A stretch of DNA of 64,000 bases, taken from Coemansia sp. RSA 487 (Eukaryota; Kickxellomycota; Kickxellomycetes; Kickxellales; Kickxellaceae). This document shows, one piece after another, positions 36,711-47,049 of this stretch. The translations under genes and the position numbers were made by a program. How positions within the stretch are numbered: position 1 is the stretch's first letter; every line of letters starts with the position of its first letter. The notes beneath the pieces are model-generated. The model worked only from the letters and a program-made list of their open reading frames with translations. It did not search any database and had not been told where the DNA came from. Where the stretch lies: the NCBI GenBank assembly GCA_027577595.1, contig JANBRJ010000084.1:1-64000 (forward strand), in the 5' to 3' direction.

Positions 36711-39700
36711 CTATTCCGGCCCAGAGTCGTTTTGCAATGATTGATCATTCTCAGTCGCCGCCTCCTCAATCATCTGGTATACCAATGTGCCCATCTCCTC
36801 AACGCCCTGAATGACAGCACACTTGTTGTCATCTGCCCGTTCCTGCTCCTGGCCAAACCGCTCAGCGGGGTTTAGCACCAGGCGGTCGCCGTTGGCCAAA
36901 AGCAGCTTCATCGGCCTTTGCAGCTCAAAGCATGTCTCGAACAGCTGTCGTCTGCCAAACACGTAGAGCCCAAGCCGTGCGCGCGACAGAGCCACAGTGA
37001 GTCGACGCAGATCGCGCAGATGGCCGACGCTCTTGGTGCGCACAAGCGACAGAAGCACGTAGTCGCTCTGCTGGCCCTGGTACTGGTCGACCGTGGACAG
37101 CGCTCCCGGGAGCCCAAATAGCTCACTCAGTGTGTCGTTCCCCATGCACCGGCGCTGCAAGACATCGCGCAGCAGCGCGCGCTGTCCGTTGTAGGTGGTC
37201 AGGATAGCGATGCTGGCAGCTGGGTACCCCAGCAGCCGCATGTACTGGTAGACTGCCACCACATACTCGGCCTCTCCAAGATTCTGGTAGAAGTAGCGTG
37301 TGGGCGCAGACTCGCCGCCCCGGCTGTTAAAGTCGGCAACATCGATAAACTGGAACGCGTTCTTGAACCCGCTGTTCGCAAGCGCAAAGCGCCCCGTGGT
37401 CACCAGCGGCTCCAGGTCTCCAAGCGCCGTATATCGGTACCGGAACAGAGAGGCGATCTCGGGGCGTGCGCGCGCTTGTCTGTTCAGCTCAGTGTAAGGA
37501 ACGCCCAAGCGCACAAGGCGCGTAAACATGCTTTGCTCCATGTTGGCAAACGCGCGCAGGCCGGTGTTCTTAACCACTGGAGGAAGCTGGTTGTGGTCGC
37601 CAATCATTACAAGCCTCTTAAGTCTGTTATTCTTGCTGGGTCGCTGCAGCACAAGCGGCACAAATGTCTCAACATCCAAGATTTGCGCCGCCTCCTCCAT
37701 CACCACAGTGTCGTACTGGAACCCAAGCGCCGCCAGCTCCTTGCGCTTTAGCGCTGCATGCGTGCATGTCATAGCGACAATGCGCGCCTGGTTTGTCAGC
37801 AGGTAGTTGCTCCGATCGTTGCTGCTCCGCAGGAGCTCAAATGGCTGGATATCCGCAAGCTCGTCGAATGTCTGCTCAATGTACCTGAAGCAGCCAAGCG
37901 CAGTGTCCAAGAGGTCCGATGCTGCCGATGTCTCTGTTGTAAAAACCGAATGGCCAAGCACACTCTCAAAGAACTGCGCAAACGGGAACTCGTCAACCAC
38001 ACACTGGGCAGCACTTGCGGAGCTTGCACTAATTTGCGCGCTTGCTTTGCGGTAGTACGGCTCCCAGCGCAGCTTGACATGGGTGATAAAGAACAGCCGA
38101 GCAGTGTCGCACGTGTATCCGTAGTCGTCGCGCGCGCCAAGTGACTCTGCAAGTTGCCGTACCTCGGCCAGCAGCTCGAGTCGGCGCTCCAAGAACGACT
38201 CGACACGGCCGGCCTTCGAGTATCGCTCCTCAGCGTCCAGCTCCTCCTCACCATGCCCGAGGCGTAGCAAATGGCGCGGCTCAATATTCAGCGCAATGAT
38301 CTTCTCGAACAGCTGGTTGAGCGCCTGGTTTGAGTGCGTGACAAGGAGGATCTTTTGCGCCGGATATGCGTGGTACAGGTTTGCGATTATCTGCACCGCC
38401 ACGTCGGTCTTGCCGGTACCAGGCGGACCGACAATAAGCGACAGACCGGGTAGACATGCCGACTGAATGGCAGAGGCCTGGGCTGCCGTGAACCGGATCT
38501 GATTCTCGCGCGGTCGCCGCAGTTCGATCGGCCCCACGTCGGCAGGCGGCTCACTGGATACATACACAGCGCCGTCAGGATCCACCGGAAACTCAACAAT
38601 GCATGGCTTTGCAAACGCGCCATTGATTTTGATGGTGGCACCCTCGAGGCACTCGCGCAAATGCTCCTCGTTCAAGAACGTGTCTCCCAAATTGAGCCGT
38701 ACCGACTTATTTCTGCTGCTCTCCGCCTTTATACGAGCCTGTTGCCATGCGGTTGCCTTTGTAGGGTCGCCATAGCCCAGGAACGTAGGTGCCAGCCAGT
38801 TTGGAAGCACAGCGGCCGACGGTCCCATCGTCATCATCAGGTCGCGGATAGTCTCCAGGACCGCCTTGAAGTTGTTCTCCTGTGGCCGCCGACGCATTGC
38901 CACATTCAGCGAAACATAGATGTCTTCATTATTGCGACTCGTGTCCTCATGGTACTGGTGCGTATCCATAGAAACGCGCAGATTGAGAATCCAGCCATTG
39001 TTTATGTTCTCACCGTCGGCTTGCTGCTGCTGCTCGTCCACAGGCTTGCCTTTGCTGTCTAAACGACATACAACCTCGCACCCACGGACGCTCTGGATGC
39101 AACGAAGGACATCGTTGTCTTTTGCCAATGAGCCATTCCCAGCGGTGGCTCTTACAGCTAGCAGAATCAGCACATCTCGTGGCCGCACTTCAGCTAGCCA
39201 TTCGCGCCGGATAGATTCTGTAAATACGCCAAGGTCGATCGATATATCGGCGCGCACTTGGGACGGCGCCCGCTCACCGATCTTCGGCCTCTGCACATCC
39301 ACGATAGAAAACGACGCCATCGGCACTGCCATACGCGCCCACCCATCAAAGTGCGTATTGCCGTTGCTAGCAGCATCTAAACTAGATTCTCCTCCTCCTC
39401 CGCCGCCCATAGTCACATCAACCGATTCGTCGTACGTGGGTCTTGGTTGCAGCCTACGCACCGCATCAACGACATTCTCGCGGATCTCATAGGTGCTCTC
39501 TAAGCGAAACAGCTCAAAGCACCGCATCAGATAGTCGTGATTGCTAAGGAACTGCAAGTTGAGCTTGGGAACCGGAAGCACAGGGTATCGAATGCACACG
39601 CACTCGTTTCTGGATCTATCCTTGTATGAAACAGAATACGGGAGTCGCGAACACTGATCGGTTTCAACAACCAAGCGATTAAGCAGCTCTTCCTCAGTCG

Positions 39701-41183
39701 GATACAACGAGATCGCACGCACCTGAGCCGCAACTGTGGTGCGCCGCATGTACCGCTGCACAAAACACTCGATTATATAGGGTTTCGTGTACCTGCCATC
39801 GGTGGCAATACCAGTATCTGCTGTAACTATCGACTTTGTACGAATACCGACAAGGTGGGCCAATTTGAGAAGCTCTTCGTAGCCCAGTGGCTTGAGGATG
39901 GATATCAACATGGATGGATCATCGCCGAGCCTTGCTACGCTTGACAGAGCCAGCGGCTCAAGCGTATCGGTAAACTCCTTGAACGCGACAAGCTGGAGAT
40001 CCTGCACCAGTTGGTAGTGCATCTCCCTGGCCTCCTCCTCCGAAACAGCCTCGCCTGTGACGTCTCTGACCTGGAAGTACACCTTATCCCGCAGCTGATC
40101 GACCAACTGGGTAAATATATCGTCTTTTGTGTCGCTATTTCTAGTTTTTGAGTACCATGATGCCTGCTCGCACAGGCTAACCACCTGGTAATCGACAAGC
40201 AAAAGATTCACGTACCGCCGTGTCGGCAGTTGCGACTCAAGATCAATAAGGAGCTCGAGGAACTTTACACAATAAGCCAGCATACCTTCATTATTGTCCT
40301 CGATCAACACGCAATTGACAAAATCGCGGATCAACGAAGGCAAATAATCGCGGTCCCGCTGGTTTCTGCCAGCTTCTTCGGCAGTGGTCTTCTTGCCAGC
40401 AGTACACTTCTTGCTCAAATGCTTCCAGAGCCTCTGCAGCTGTGGTGTGCGCTCAAACATTGCGTCTACGAGCCGCCTGCTGTCGTCGATATGGTGCCAC
40501 AGAAGAAGTGACGTTAGAGGCATGCATGCATCGCGTACTGTCGGTGTTTCCAAGCTGGAGAAACAGGCAACAAGAAACTGGGCCACAAGCGAACGCACCA
40601 CAGGATCTTCACCAGTTTCCATAGCTTTCATTGAGAACGCAACAACGTCATCAAATAGATTGGCAAATGTAGCACCTTTATCTTTAGATCCTTCGCTTAT
40701 GAACGTCCACACAGCCCTTGACAGACCTTGCGTGTGTTTCTCGTTAAGCATCATCAAGATCGAGATCAGAGTAGCGTCAGTCATCGAGGATGGCTTGTAG
40801 TGCGGCCAGAGACACAGCTCAAAGTACTGCAGCCTCTCGAGTGCTTGCAGTGTGCTGCGCGCGTACTTGCTTCCGATTATGTGTTTGTCTAGGATGTTTG
40901 CAACAGCGGCCTCTGACCACTTCGGGTGGTCGTTGAGCCAGTACTTTTTAGCCAGAGCCTCGATCCCTGCTGCATCATCATCTGCATCACTGCCCTGTCC
41001 ATCTTCCTGATCCTTCTTGGCTGGTTTGCTCGACGCGTACTCCACACTATCATTTTTCTCCTCTTTGGTCACTACGGAATTCGCAGGAACGGCAGCACTA
41101 CGTTTTTTACTGCCTGCCGTTCTACCGCTGCTCCGCGTCAATGTCTCTCGTTTCGTCTGGCCTTTTCTCGTCCTGGGTGGCAT
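36711..41183 (-). CDS. AQR: Intron-binding protein Aquarius (spliceosomal SF1 helicase)
   Basis: RNA helicase of the intron-binding complex, active in the catalytic spliceosome. The 1490-aa protein has the family layout. It opens with a basic NLS-like N-terminus, then an ARM-like repeat region of about 500 residues, then beta-barrel/thumb insertions, then two RecA domains. Walker A GPPGTGKT is at 919-926 after the Q-motif-like FTAAQASAIQSA. HSNQALNQLFEKI, the motif II variant VVMEEAAQIL and the C-terminal VDQYQGQQSDYVLLSLVRT (motif V) and LSRARLGLYVFGR (motif VI) are all present. Length is very close to human AQR (1485 aa). Budding yeast lacks the gene; S. pombe Cwf11 is the fungal comparator. 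Confidence 0.97.
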   Translation of the reverse strand: MPPRTRKGQTKRETLTRSSGRTAGSKKRSAAVPANSVVTKEEKNDSVEYASSKPAKKDQEDGQGSDADDDAAGIEALAKKYWLNDHPKWSEAAVANILDKHIIGSKYARSTLQALERLQYFELCLWPHYKPSSMTDATLISILMMLNEKHTQGLSRAVWTFISEGSKDKGATFANLFDDVVAFSMKAMETGEDPVVRSLVAQFLVACFSSLETPTVRDACMPLTSLLLWHHIDDSRRLVDAMFERTPQLQRLWKHLSKKCTAGKKTTAEEAGRNQRDRDYLPSLIRDFVNCVLIEDNNEGMLAYCVKFLELLIDLESQLPTRRYVNLLLVDYQVVSLCEQASWYSKTRNSDTKDDIFTQLVDQLRDKVYFQVRDVTGEAVSEEEAREMHYQLVQDLQLVAFKEFTDTLEPLALSSVARLGDDPSMLISILKPLGYEELLKLAHLVGIRTKSIVTADTGIATDGRYTKPYIIECFVQRYMRRTTVAAQVRAISLYPTEEELLNRLVVETDQCSRLPYSVSYKDRSRNECVCIRYPVLPVPKLNLQFLSNHDYLMRCFELFRLESTYEIRENVVDAVRRLQPRPTYDESVDVTMGGGGGGESSLDAASNGNTHFDGWARMAVPMASFSIVDVQRPKIGERAPSQVRADISIDLGVFTESIRREWLAEVRPRDVLILLAVRATAGNGSLAKDNDVLRCIQSVRGCEVVCRLDSKGKPVDEQQQQADGENINNGWILNLRVSMDTHQYHEDTSRNNEDIYVSLNVAMRRRPQENNFKAVLETIRDLMMTMGPSAAVLPNWLAPTFLGYGDPTKATAWQQARIKAESSRNKSVRLNLGDTFLNEEHLRECLEGATIKINGAFAKPCIVEFPVDPDGAVYVSSEPPADVGPIELRRPRENQIRFTAAQASAIQSACLPGLSLIVGPPGTGKTDVAVQIIANLYHAYPAQKILLVTHSNQALNQLFEKIIALNIEPRHLLRLGHGEEELDAEERYSKAGRVESFLERRLELLAEVRQLAESLGARDDYGYTCDTARLFFITHVKLRWEPYYRKASAQISASSASAAQCVVDEFPFAQFFESVLGHSVFTTETSAASDLLDTALGCFRYIEQTFDELADIQPFELLRSSNDRSNYLLTNQARIVAMTCTHAALKRKELAALGFQYDTVVMEEAAQILDVETFVPLVLQRPSKNNRLKRLVMIGDHNQLPPVVKNTGLRAFANMEQSMFTRLVRLGVPYTELNRQARARPEIASLFRYRYTALGDLEPLVTTGRFALANSGFKNAFQFIDVADFNSRGGESAPTRYFYQNLGEAEYVVAVYQYMRLLGYPAASIAILTTYNGQRALLRDVLQRRCMGNDTLSELFGLPGALSTVDQYQGQQSDYVLLSLVRTKSVGHLRDLRRLTVALSRARLGLYVFGRRQLFETCFELQRPMKLLLANGDRLVLNPAERFGQEQERADDNKCAVIQGVEEMGTLVYQMIEEAATENDQSLQNDSGPE

Positions 41184-41368
41184 GCTTCGCTAATTTTCGT
41201 TGCTGATAACAGTAAGGGAAATAAGGAATAAACAAAGATTCGATGCGACTAGTAGTAAAAATGCAATTAAAAAAAGGAAAACCTACACCTATGGCAGGAA
41301 CCACAGCATCCCCCCCAGATCCTCAGTTGTTGTACAGGCAGTTAGGGGATCCCAAAGAAAATCATATC

Positions 41369-41374
41369 CACGTG
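41369..41374. promoter_or_regulatory. CACGTG site upstream of the Aquarius gene
   Basis: CACGTGA about 186 bp upstream of the Aquarius start and 31 bp from the stop of the Rsc9-like gene. Confidence 0.4.
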
Positions 41375-41404
41375 ACATCAAGACATACAACAAAGCAGCA
41401 GTGC

Positions 41405-44098
41405 TTACAAGGCTGAGGTGGAGCTAGAAGGTTGGCTGATAATTGCTAGCAACCGCGAAGCATATGGCGCAACAACAGTGTTCTGAGCAGCCACATACGC
41501 GACTCTTTCGAGAACCTCGTCTGCGCAGCGCCAGATCCTGATACGGTCCTGTAAACCGCGGCTCCCTGCTCTCCGGTCCGCCCACTTTTGCAGCTGCTCG
41601 ATAAGGCCGACGCCCTGGAGCACGAGCCGCATCACCTGCTGCTGCGCCTTCTGGTCAGACTGCGGAACGGTGCCACCGCTGAACAGCGGCAGGATGCAGC
41701 TCAGCACGCCTGTCTTCTCCTCGCGTATCTGCTTTGCCAGACGCACCATATCTGGATCAGAGATTGTGGTGGCTGCAGCGGAGCTTTTGTTGTCCAACGA
41801 CGACTGCTCCTCCTTTGGCTTTCCATCCTCTTCGTCCTTGTAAAACGGACCGTGGATAAGCACATGCCGCTGCAACCATCTCCTAGTCTCGTCAGCTCCA
41901 GCAGAACCATCAGACACCGAAGCTGGAATGCGGTTGCAACTGCGCCATCTGCATGCGTCTGCACTGCCGATATGCTGGGAAACGTGCTCCAGCGCCTGAG
42001 CCTCACTGGTCAGCTTTTCGCTGCACCCGTGCCAGCAGCACATATTCGTGCTGCTAATCGCAGGTGAAAGTGAAGGGGCTTCTGTATCTAAACTTTGCTG
42101 TTGTTGCTGTTGCTTCTGTTGGTTATCAACAGGGACAGCGGGAATCGGGATGATGTGCTGGGTTTTGGACCGCAAATGCAGCGCAAGGAGATGCTCAGAC
42201 GCAACCTGCCTCTGTTGGTTGCTGGCAACAGACTGGATAGACGCCTTTGGGAAGACCGCAGCAACGACACGAACCATCTCAGCAAGTGTCAACGCACGCC
42301 CGATGCGTGGCACAGTTTGCCCATGCTTGGCTATCATGTAGCGGCCAAACAGATCGGTCAGCGTCACGTACGATGGCGTTTGTTGCTGTTGCTGCTGCTG
42401 GTTGGGCATTGGTGCGATAAACTCGTAGTTAAGCAACACCCAGGTACATGCCTCCCGGAGTTCTGGTTCTGTCGGTTGTTTGCTTGCAGATTGCTCCTGC
42501 TGTTGCTGGTCGTTCTTTTGCTGTGAATTGTGCGTGCCGTTTGCCATACCGTCCCCTCCTCCTTTTTGGCCCTGCGAACTAGAGCCGGAAGGCGTCATTG
42601 GCTGGTAGGGCGCCGGAGGTGGACAGGCAGCCGACATCCACTGCTGCATGACCAGCGCGACAAGCGCAGCCAGACCATCGGGAAGCATGGTGGCCTCTGA
42701 CGTGTGCTGGGCCTCGCCATTGGTTGCATACGCGCCCGAGGAACGGGACGCAGAGCGGAACCCAAAAATTGGGGTCTGGGATCCTGATTCTGCACCCGAC
42801 AACGCAGCTGCAACGATATCGGGTGTGTTGTAGCCAGACCTTAGGCGCTTGCGACGCTGCTTCTCGCCGATAATATTTGCCACACTGCTGATTCCGCCTC
42901 TGGCCGCCGCAGCCTCAGCTGCTTTGTGTGCAAAGGTTTCAAGCTCCTCATCCAGTGACTTGGCCATAGTCTCGAGACGCACGGTGTTCAGCAGCAGCTC
43001 GAGGCAGCCGCTAACGAGCTCAGGGTCGGGTGCTAGAAGCAGCTCCGCCAGCCTCCCGTTAATCAACTCGCCCACATATTCATCGTGCGATGACCCATAT
43101 GCCCACTTGGGTACCGGCAAGTCGAGGATCTCGCGCGCCAACTGCGGATGCCACGAAACCGACTGCACCAGAACACGCAACGCACCGAGCACCAGTTTGC
43201 GCTCCTGCGACTCATACAGCACGCGTACAAGCTCAGCCCACAGGCACGTCTCAACAAGTGCCAGCGGATCCAGTGCCGACGACTCTTGCGACCCAAACAC
43301 AGGCCATCTACGGCGTAGCGGTGCGCTATCGAATGGCGGCTGAGGCGTCAGCGGCAGCAAGATATCCAAGAGGTCCAACAAATCGGTCTTTACACGTGCA
43401 AATCCCGAGCCGTCGCCATGGAAGGACCGCAACCAGTGCGTGGCTTCGATTGTTATGCGTGGGTCTTGCGCCATAACCCCCGCATTTTCGCCGATTTGTG
43501 CGATATTGAACAAGGCCGTCGACAGTAGCTCGGCACGCTCTGCAGACCGCTCAACAAGCATCTCAAGCCCTGTGTCTGTGAGCGTTATCCGCCTCACGCC
43601 CCCTCTGAGAAGCCCTGCGGTCTTTGTCGCCTTGTTTGGCTGGAACGACGCGTTAGTTAGCACTTTGCGTGACTTTTCAAGAACACCCAGGATCGCTTCT
43701 ACCAGAAACGGCGCGTGGTGTGCTAGAGACCATGTGTCTGGCGCATAGCTGGTTGCTGGTACAAGCCGTGCGCATGCCCAGTCGATCTCGTTCTCGAGGT
43801 TCGACTTTAGCGCCAGCGCAAACCTGTTGAATGGACCGCCCAGTAGATACGTCATGAACTCCTCATTAATGAAAGGTAGATGGCGCTTCTGTTGTTTCTG
43901 ATGTTGTTGTTGTTGCTGCTGCTGTTGTTGGGTTTCGGCTGGCTTGGGCACAAGGGCTGTGTTTGCCCCGTTGACATGGCCATTAGTTACCACAGGCGAC
44001 TGGTGCGCTGGCTTGTGCTTTAGCTGGTAGTCGTTGATGGACGCAAGCCTTTGATGCTGCTGTTGTTGTCGATAAATTGTTGGCGAATTGGCTTGCAT
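41405..44098 (-). CDS. RSC9: Rsc9/ARID2-like subunit of the RSC (PBAF-type) chromatin remodeller
   Basis: Predicted chromatin-remodelling subunit of 897 aa (start MQANSP; a second ATG 12 codons upstream is possible). An N-terminal polyGln tract is followed by HLPFINEEFMTYLLGGPFNR and an armadillo-like helical core (about 100-400, e.g. LVLGALRVLVQSVSWHPQLA). An RFX-type winged-helix piece follows at about 550-640 (CTWVLLNYEFIAP, then YVTLTDLFGRYMIAKHG). Two C2H2-like fingers are at about 685-745: CCWHGC…H…H, then CRWRSC…H…H. This order matches Rsc9/ARID2. No ARID domain is visible at the N-terminus; Rsc9 proteins of some fungi also lack it. Several polyQ runs are encoded by CAG/CAA. Confidence 0.8.
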   Translation of the reverse strand: MQANSPTIYRQQQQHQRLASINDYQLKHKPAHQSPVVTNGHVNGANTALVPKPAETQQQQQQQQQHQKQQKRHLPFINEEFMTYLLGGPFNRFALALKSNLENEIDWACARLVPATSYAPDTWSLAHHAPFLVEAILGVLEKSRKVLTNASFQPNKATKTAGLLRGGVRRITLTDTGLEMLVERSAERAELLSTALFNIAQIGENAGVMAQDPRITIEATHWLRSFHGDGSGFARVKTDLLDLLDILLPLTPQPPFDSAPLRRRWPVFGSQESSALDPLALVETCLWAELVRVLYESQERKLVLGALRVLVQSVSWHPQLAREILDLPVPKWAYGSSHDEYVGELINGRLAELLLAPDPELVSGCLELLLNTVRLETMAKSLDEELETFAHKAAEAAAARGGISSVANIIGEKQRRKRLRSGYNTPDIVAAALSGAESGSQTPIFGFRSASRSSGAYATNGEAQHTSEATMLPDGLAALVALVMQQWMSAACPPPAPYQPMTPSGSSSQGQKGGGDGMANGTHNSQQKNDQQQQEQSASKQPTEPELREACTWVLLNYEFIAPMPNQQQQQQQTPSYVTLTDLFGRYMIAKHGQTVPRIGRALTLAEMVRVVAAVFPKASIQSVASNQQRQVASEHLLALHLRSKTQHIIPIPAVPVDNQQKQQQQQQSLDTEAPSLSPAISSTNMCCWHGCSEKLTSEAQALEHVSQHIGSADACRWRSCNRIPASVSDGSAGADETRRWLQRHVLIHGPFYKDEEDGKPKEEQSSLDNKSSAAATTISDPDMVRLAKQIREEKTGVLSCILPLFSGGTVPQSDQKAQQQVMRLVLQGVGLIEQLQKWADRRAGSRGLQDRIRIWRCADEVLERVAYVAAQNTVVAPYASRLLAIISQPSSSTSAL

Positions 44099-44547
44099 CT
44101 TGCCACTGTTAAAGTAAAATAAAGCTTTATTCACTGTGTTGGAAAGATAAGTGGATTATGCGAGTAAATGAACACCGCTTCAACAATGTAACATGTGGTA
44201 GAGAACGCAATGAGAAGGAATTTAGAATTAATGCAAAGAACAGGACAAGGTGGTTAAATCGAAAAAAGAAGAAAAGAGCTGCGAATGGAAAAATAATAAT
44301 ATTACGCGTTTTTTTTTAATTTTTTCACTCCCTTATGAAAAATCAGTAGCCTTGATCAGAATGATGGGCATCTTTTTGACCCTTGTGAATCATTTTTGCG
44401 AACCATCACAACTTTAACATATTTTCAAGGCAAGTTTCAAAGCTCTCATCCGTTTATAAATGTACTCTAATCGAAAACACAACTAATACAGTTATACTTT
44501 AGTTTCCCAGGCCCTGAACACTGCGCAAAGGTGCAACATCGACAAAC
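44099..44547. promoter_or_regulatory. Divergent promoter of RSC9 and the FANCJ-like gene
   Basis: 449 bp, AT-rich, with the ACGCGT palindrome at 44304-44309 and A/T runs. No TATA element stands out. Confidence 0.5.
44304..44309. promoter_or_regulatory. ACGCGT (MCB-like) box upstream of the FANCJ-like gene
   Basis: A perfect ACGCGT about 239 bp before the helicase start. DNA-repair and replication genes are classic MBF targets in fungi; use here is inference. Confidence 0.4.
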
Positions 44548-47049
44548 ATGAAACAAAGGAAGCCAAGTGACGAGATCCGGGTTATCAAAGGTGTGGATCA
44601 CAACGTCTACCACATTGACGGGGTCCCAGTGCATTTCCCCTTCAAGCCCTACATGTCGCAGCTCGGCATGATGAACCATATGATCCGCACGCTGAGCAGG
44701 TCTCAGAACAGCATGCTGGAAAGCCCTACAGGATCCGGAAAGTCGCTAGCGATGTTGTGCGCAGCACTGGGTTGGCGGAAGAACTTTGCTGCAAAGCTCC
44801 AACAGTCCAGGGTCAACGTTCGTAGGATAGCCACGAGGTTCTCTCTACAAAACAAATCTCTGCCGTCACATGCCGGAAAGGAGCCGATGAACAGCAATTA
44901 TGCAGATAAATCGCTAAGAGCAATTTCCATCATAGCAGAGCACATTTTAAAGAAGGCTGCAAATGGCAAGATTCCATCTGGTCTGGACCAAAGCGATATC
45001 GACATCCTCAGCGACTACCAGCAGAACTACGCACACATCAAACATGCCCCAGTGATATACTTTGGCTCGCGCACCCACAAGCAGGTGTCGCAGCTGATCA
45101 GCGAGCTGCGCGACAAAACGCCGTACCGCATGAAGATGGCTGTTTTGGGAAGCCGCCAACTAGAGTGTATTCATCCGTGGGTGCAGAAAGCGAGTAGTTC
45201 TGTTGACGAGGTTTGCAGCGAGCTTCGAATCGACAACAAGTGCAAATACCATACCAGCTCCCGCCTGCTGCTTTCCGATGAATCGATTATGAAGGGAGGT
45301 AGCAACGAGATATGGGACATTGAGGACATTGTCAGCCTGGGAAAGAGCGCCGGCGCGTGCCCATACTACGCGTCGCACGAGCTAGCGAAAGCTGCGGTGC
45401 TGGTATTCTGTCCATACAACTACATTGTGGACCCCATTGTTCGCTCCGCGGTTAGAATATTTCCTGACAACAATGTGGTGATCCTTGACGAGGCCCACAA
45501 CATCGAGGGCGTTGCTCGCGATGCTGCCTCTGTCGAGATCACTGATGTGCAACTGAAAAGGATTGTTCGCGAGTGCGAGCAAGCGTTAATTGTCACTACC
45601 TCGCAATCAACTTATAGAAGGGTCATTGTAATGGCCAAAAGGCTTCTTCTTTGGCTGCAGGGCACATCCAATAAATACGAGTTTAGCGATGCCACCGGAC
45701 ACACGAGCGTTTGGCCCAAAAAAGACGTTTCATTGGATTCTGCACTTGAGGAGATAGGCTTTACCAAAGAATCGGTTACTCAGCTTGAATTTGACTATAG
45801 AGTTCTCGAAGAAGATACTAAAAACCCAGACCTCGTCAACAAAAAGATTACAAGGCACCAAGCCCAAGACCAAGACCAAGAGTCGCTAAGGTATCATCTG
45901 TCTGGTATGTCACTGCGAGTTATACTGAGTCTCGCGCTAGTACTAAAGCGCATTTGTCCCGCTAACAGCCAATTCAAGGAAGATTATCGGCTAGCAAGGA
46001 TTAAGAAGTTTACCAATGACAACTGCTCAGAAGAAAGTGATCCGGATTGGCAATCCACTACCAGCACATTTGCGCTCTGGGCAATGAGCCCAGGAATCAT
46101 CTTTTCCGAACTATCGGAGAAATGCCGCTCTATCATATTGACAAGTGGCACACTGTCGCCGCTGAGCAGCTACGCCTCGGAGCTACGTACCGAGTTTGCA
46201 AGCACTCTTGAAGCAGACCACGTTGTCAGCCCCGACAGGTTCCTAGCCATGTGTATTCAATGCGGTCCAGCGGGCCAACTACTTGAAGGCAAGTACGCGA
46301 ATGTGGATTACCAGTCATACCAGGACGACATTGGCCAGGCAGTGGCCTCGATTGCTGCAAAGTGTTCCGGCGGCATGCTTGTGTTTGCGCCATCGTATTC
46401 GCTGCTAAACAAATTAATTGCACGTTGGAGGGAGACTGGAGAGATGGCCAAGATAAATAAGCACAAGAAGCCGTTTATTGAATTGCAAGGCGACTCGGCC
46501 CACTCGTTTAACCGTCTTCTGTCAGCGTACAAAAAGTTCTTGAGCGACAGGAGTAATAATAGTACTGAAGGGCAATGCGGTGCGGTGATGTTTGCTGTGT
46601 ATCGTGGAAAAATCTCTGAAGGTATCGATTTTTCAGACCATCTTTGCAGAACCATTGTAAACATTGGGATTCCATACCCAGCATTTATGGACCCCAAAGT
46701 GGCGCTTAAGCGCGAGTACAACGATGCACATAGCAGCCTTAGCAGCAAAAGCGGTGGTTTACTGAGCGGATTCAGCTGGTATAACACCCAGGCTTTTCGC
46801 GCAATCAACCAAGCTCTTGGCAGATGCCTTCGCCACAAGAGTGACTGGGGTGCAATAATACTATTGGATAGCCGACTAGCAATGCCACGCAACACATCGC
46901 AGCTTTCCAAATGGATCCGTGCTCACATAAAATCATACAGCAAGTTTGACCAGGCTGCGCAGGACCTGGATCTCTTTTACAAAACCCGCCTGCAAGAGGA
47001 CATTGAAGATTCTCTTGTTTCCAACACTGCCAGATTAACGCTCAGTTAA
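44548..47049 (+). CDS. FANCJ/BRIP1-like XPD-family Fe-S DNA helicase
   Basis: Predicted 5'-3' DNA helicase for interstrand-crosslink and G-quadruplex repair. The 833-aa protein shows an FKPYMSQLGMM Q-motif region and Walker A SPTGSGKS. Four Fe-S cysteines lie in order within RQLECIHPW, DEVCSEL, NKCKYH and the FANCJ-diagnostic DIVSLGKSAGACPYY; FCPYNYIVD and the VILDEAHNIE box follow. Motif IV-VI pieces include SGTLSPL, FAVYRGKISEGIDFSD and QALGRCLRHKSDWG. The Fe-S context fits FANCJ better than DDX11/Chl1 or RTEL1. It is shorter than human FANCJ (1249 aa) because the disordered BRCA1-binding tail is absent. Confidence 0.88.
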   Translation: MKQRKPSDEIRVIKGVDHNVYHIDGVPVHFPFKPYMSQLGMMNHMIRTLSRSQNSMLESPTGSGKSLAMLCAALGWRKNFAAKLQQSRVNVRRIATRFSLQNKSLPSHAGKEPMNSNYADKSLRAISIIAEHILKKAANGKIPSGLDQSDIDILSDYQQNYAHIKHAPVIYFGSRTHKQVSQLISELRDKTPYRMKMAVLGSRQLECIHPWVQKASSSVDEVCSELRIDNKCKYHTSSRLLLSDESIMKGGSNEIWDIEDIVSLGKSAGACPYYASHELAKAAVLVFCPYNYIVDPIVRSAVRIFPDNNVVILDEAHNIEGVARDAASVEITDVQLKRIVRECEQALIVTTSQSTYRRVIVMAKRLLLWLQGTSNKYEFSDATGHTSVWPKKDVSLDSALEEIGFTKESVTQLEFDYRVLEEDTKNPDLVNKKITRHQAQDQDQESLRYHLSGMSLRVILSLALVLKRICPANSQFKEDYRLARIKKFTNDNCSEESDPDWQSTTSTFALWAMSPGIIFSELSEKCRSIILTSGTLSPLSSYASELRTEFASTLEADHVVSPDRFLAMCIQCGPAGQLLEGKYANVDYQSYQDDIGQAVASIAAKCSGGMLVFAPSYSLLNKLIARWRETGEMAKINKHKKPFIELQGDSAHSFNRLLSAYKKFLSDRSNNSTEGQCGAVMFAVYRGKISEGIDFSDHLCRTIVNIGIPYPAFMDPKVALKREYNDAHSSLSSKSGGLLSGFSWYNTQAFRAINQALGRCLRHKSDWGAIILLDSRLAMPRNTSQLSKWIRAHIKSYSKFDQAAQDLDLFYKTRLQEDIEDSLVSNTARLTLS

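Noticed and set aside
36554-36814. 86-codon plus-strand frame with a signal-like start, overlapping the Aquarius 3' end
   Set aside because: Half of it is antisense to Aquarius coding sequence and the rest is AT-driven; no promoter element seen.
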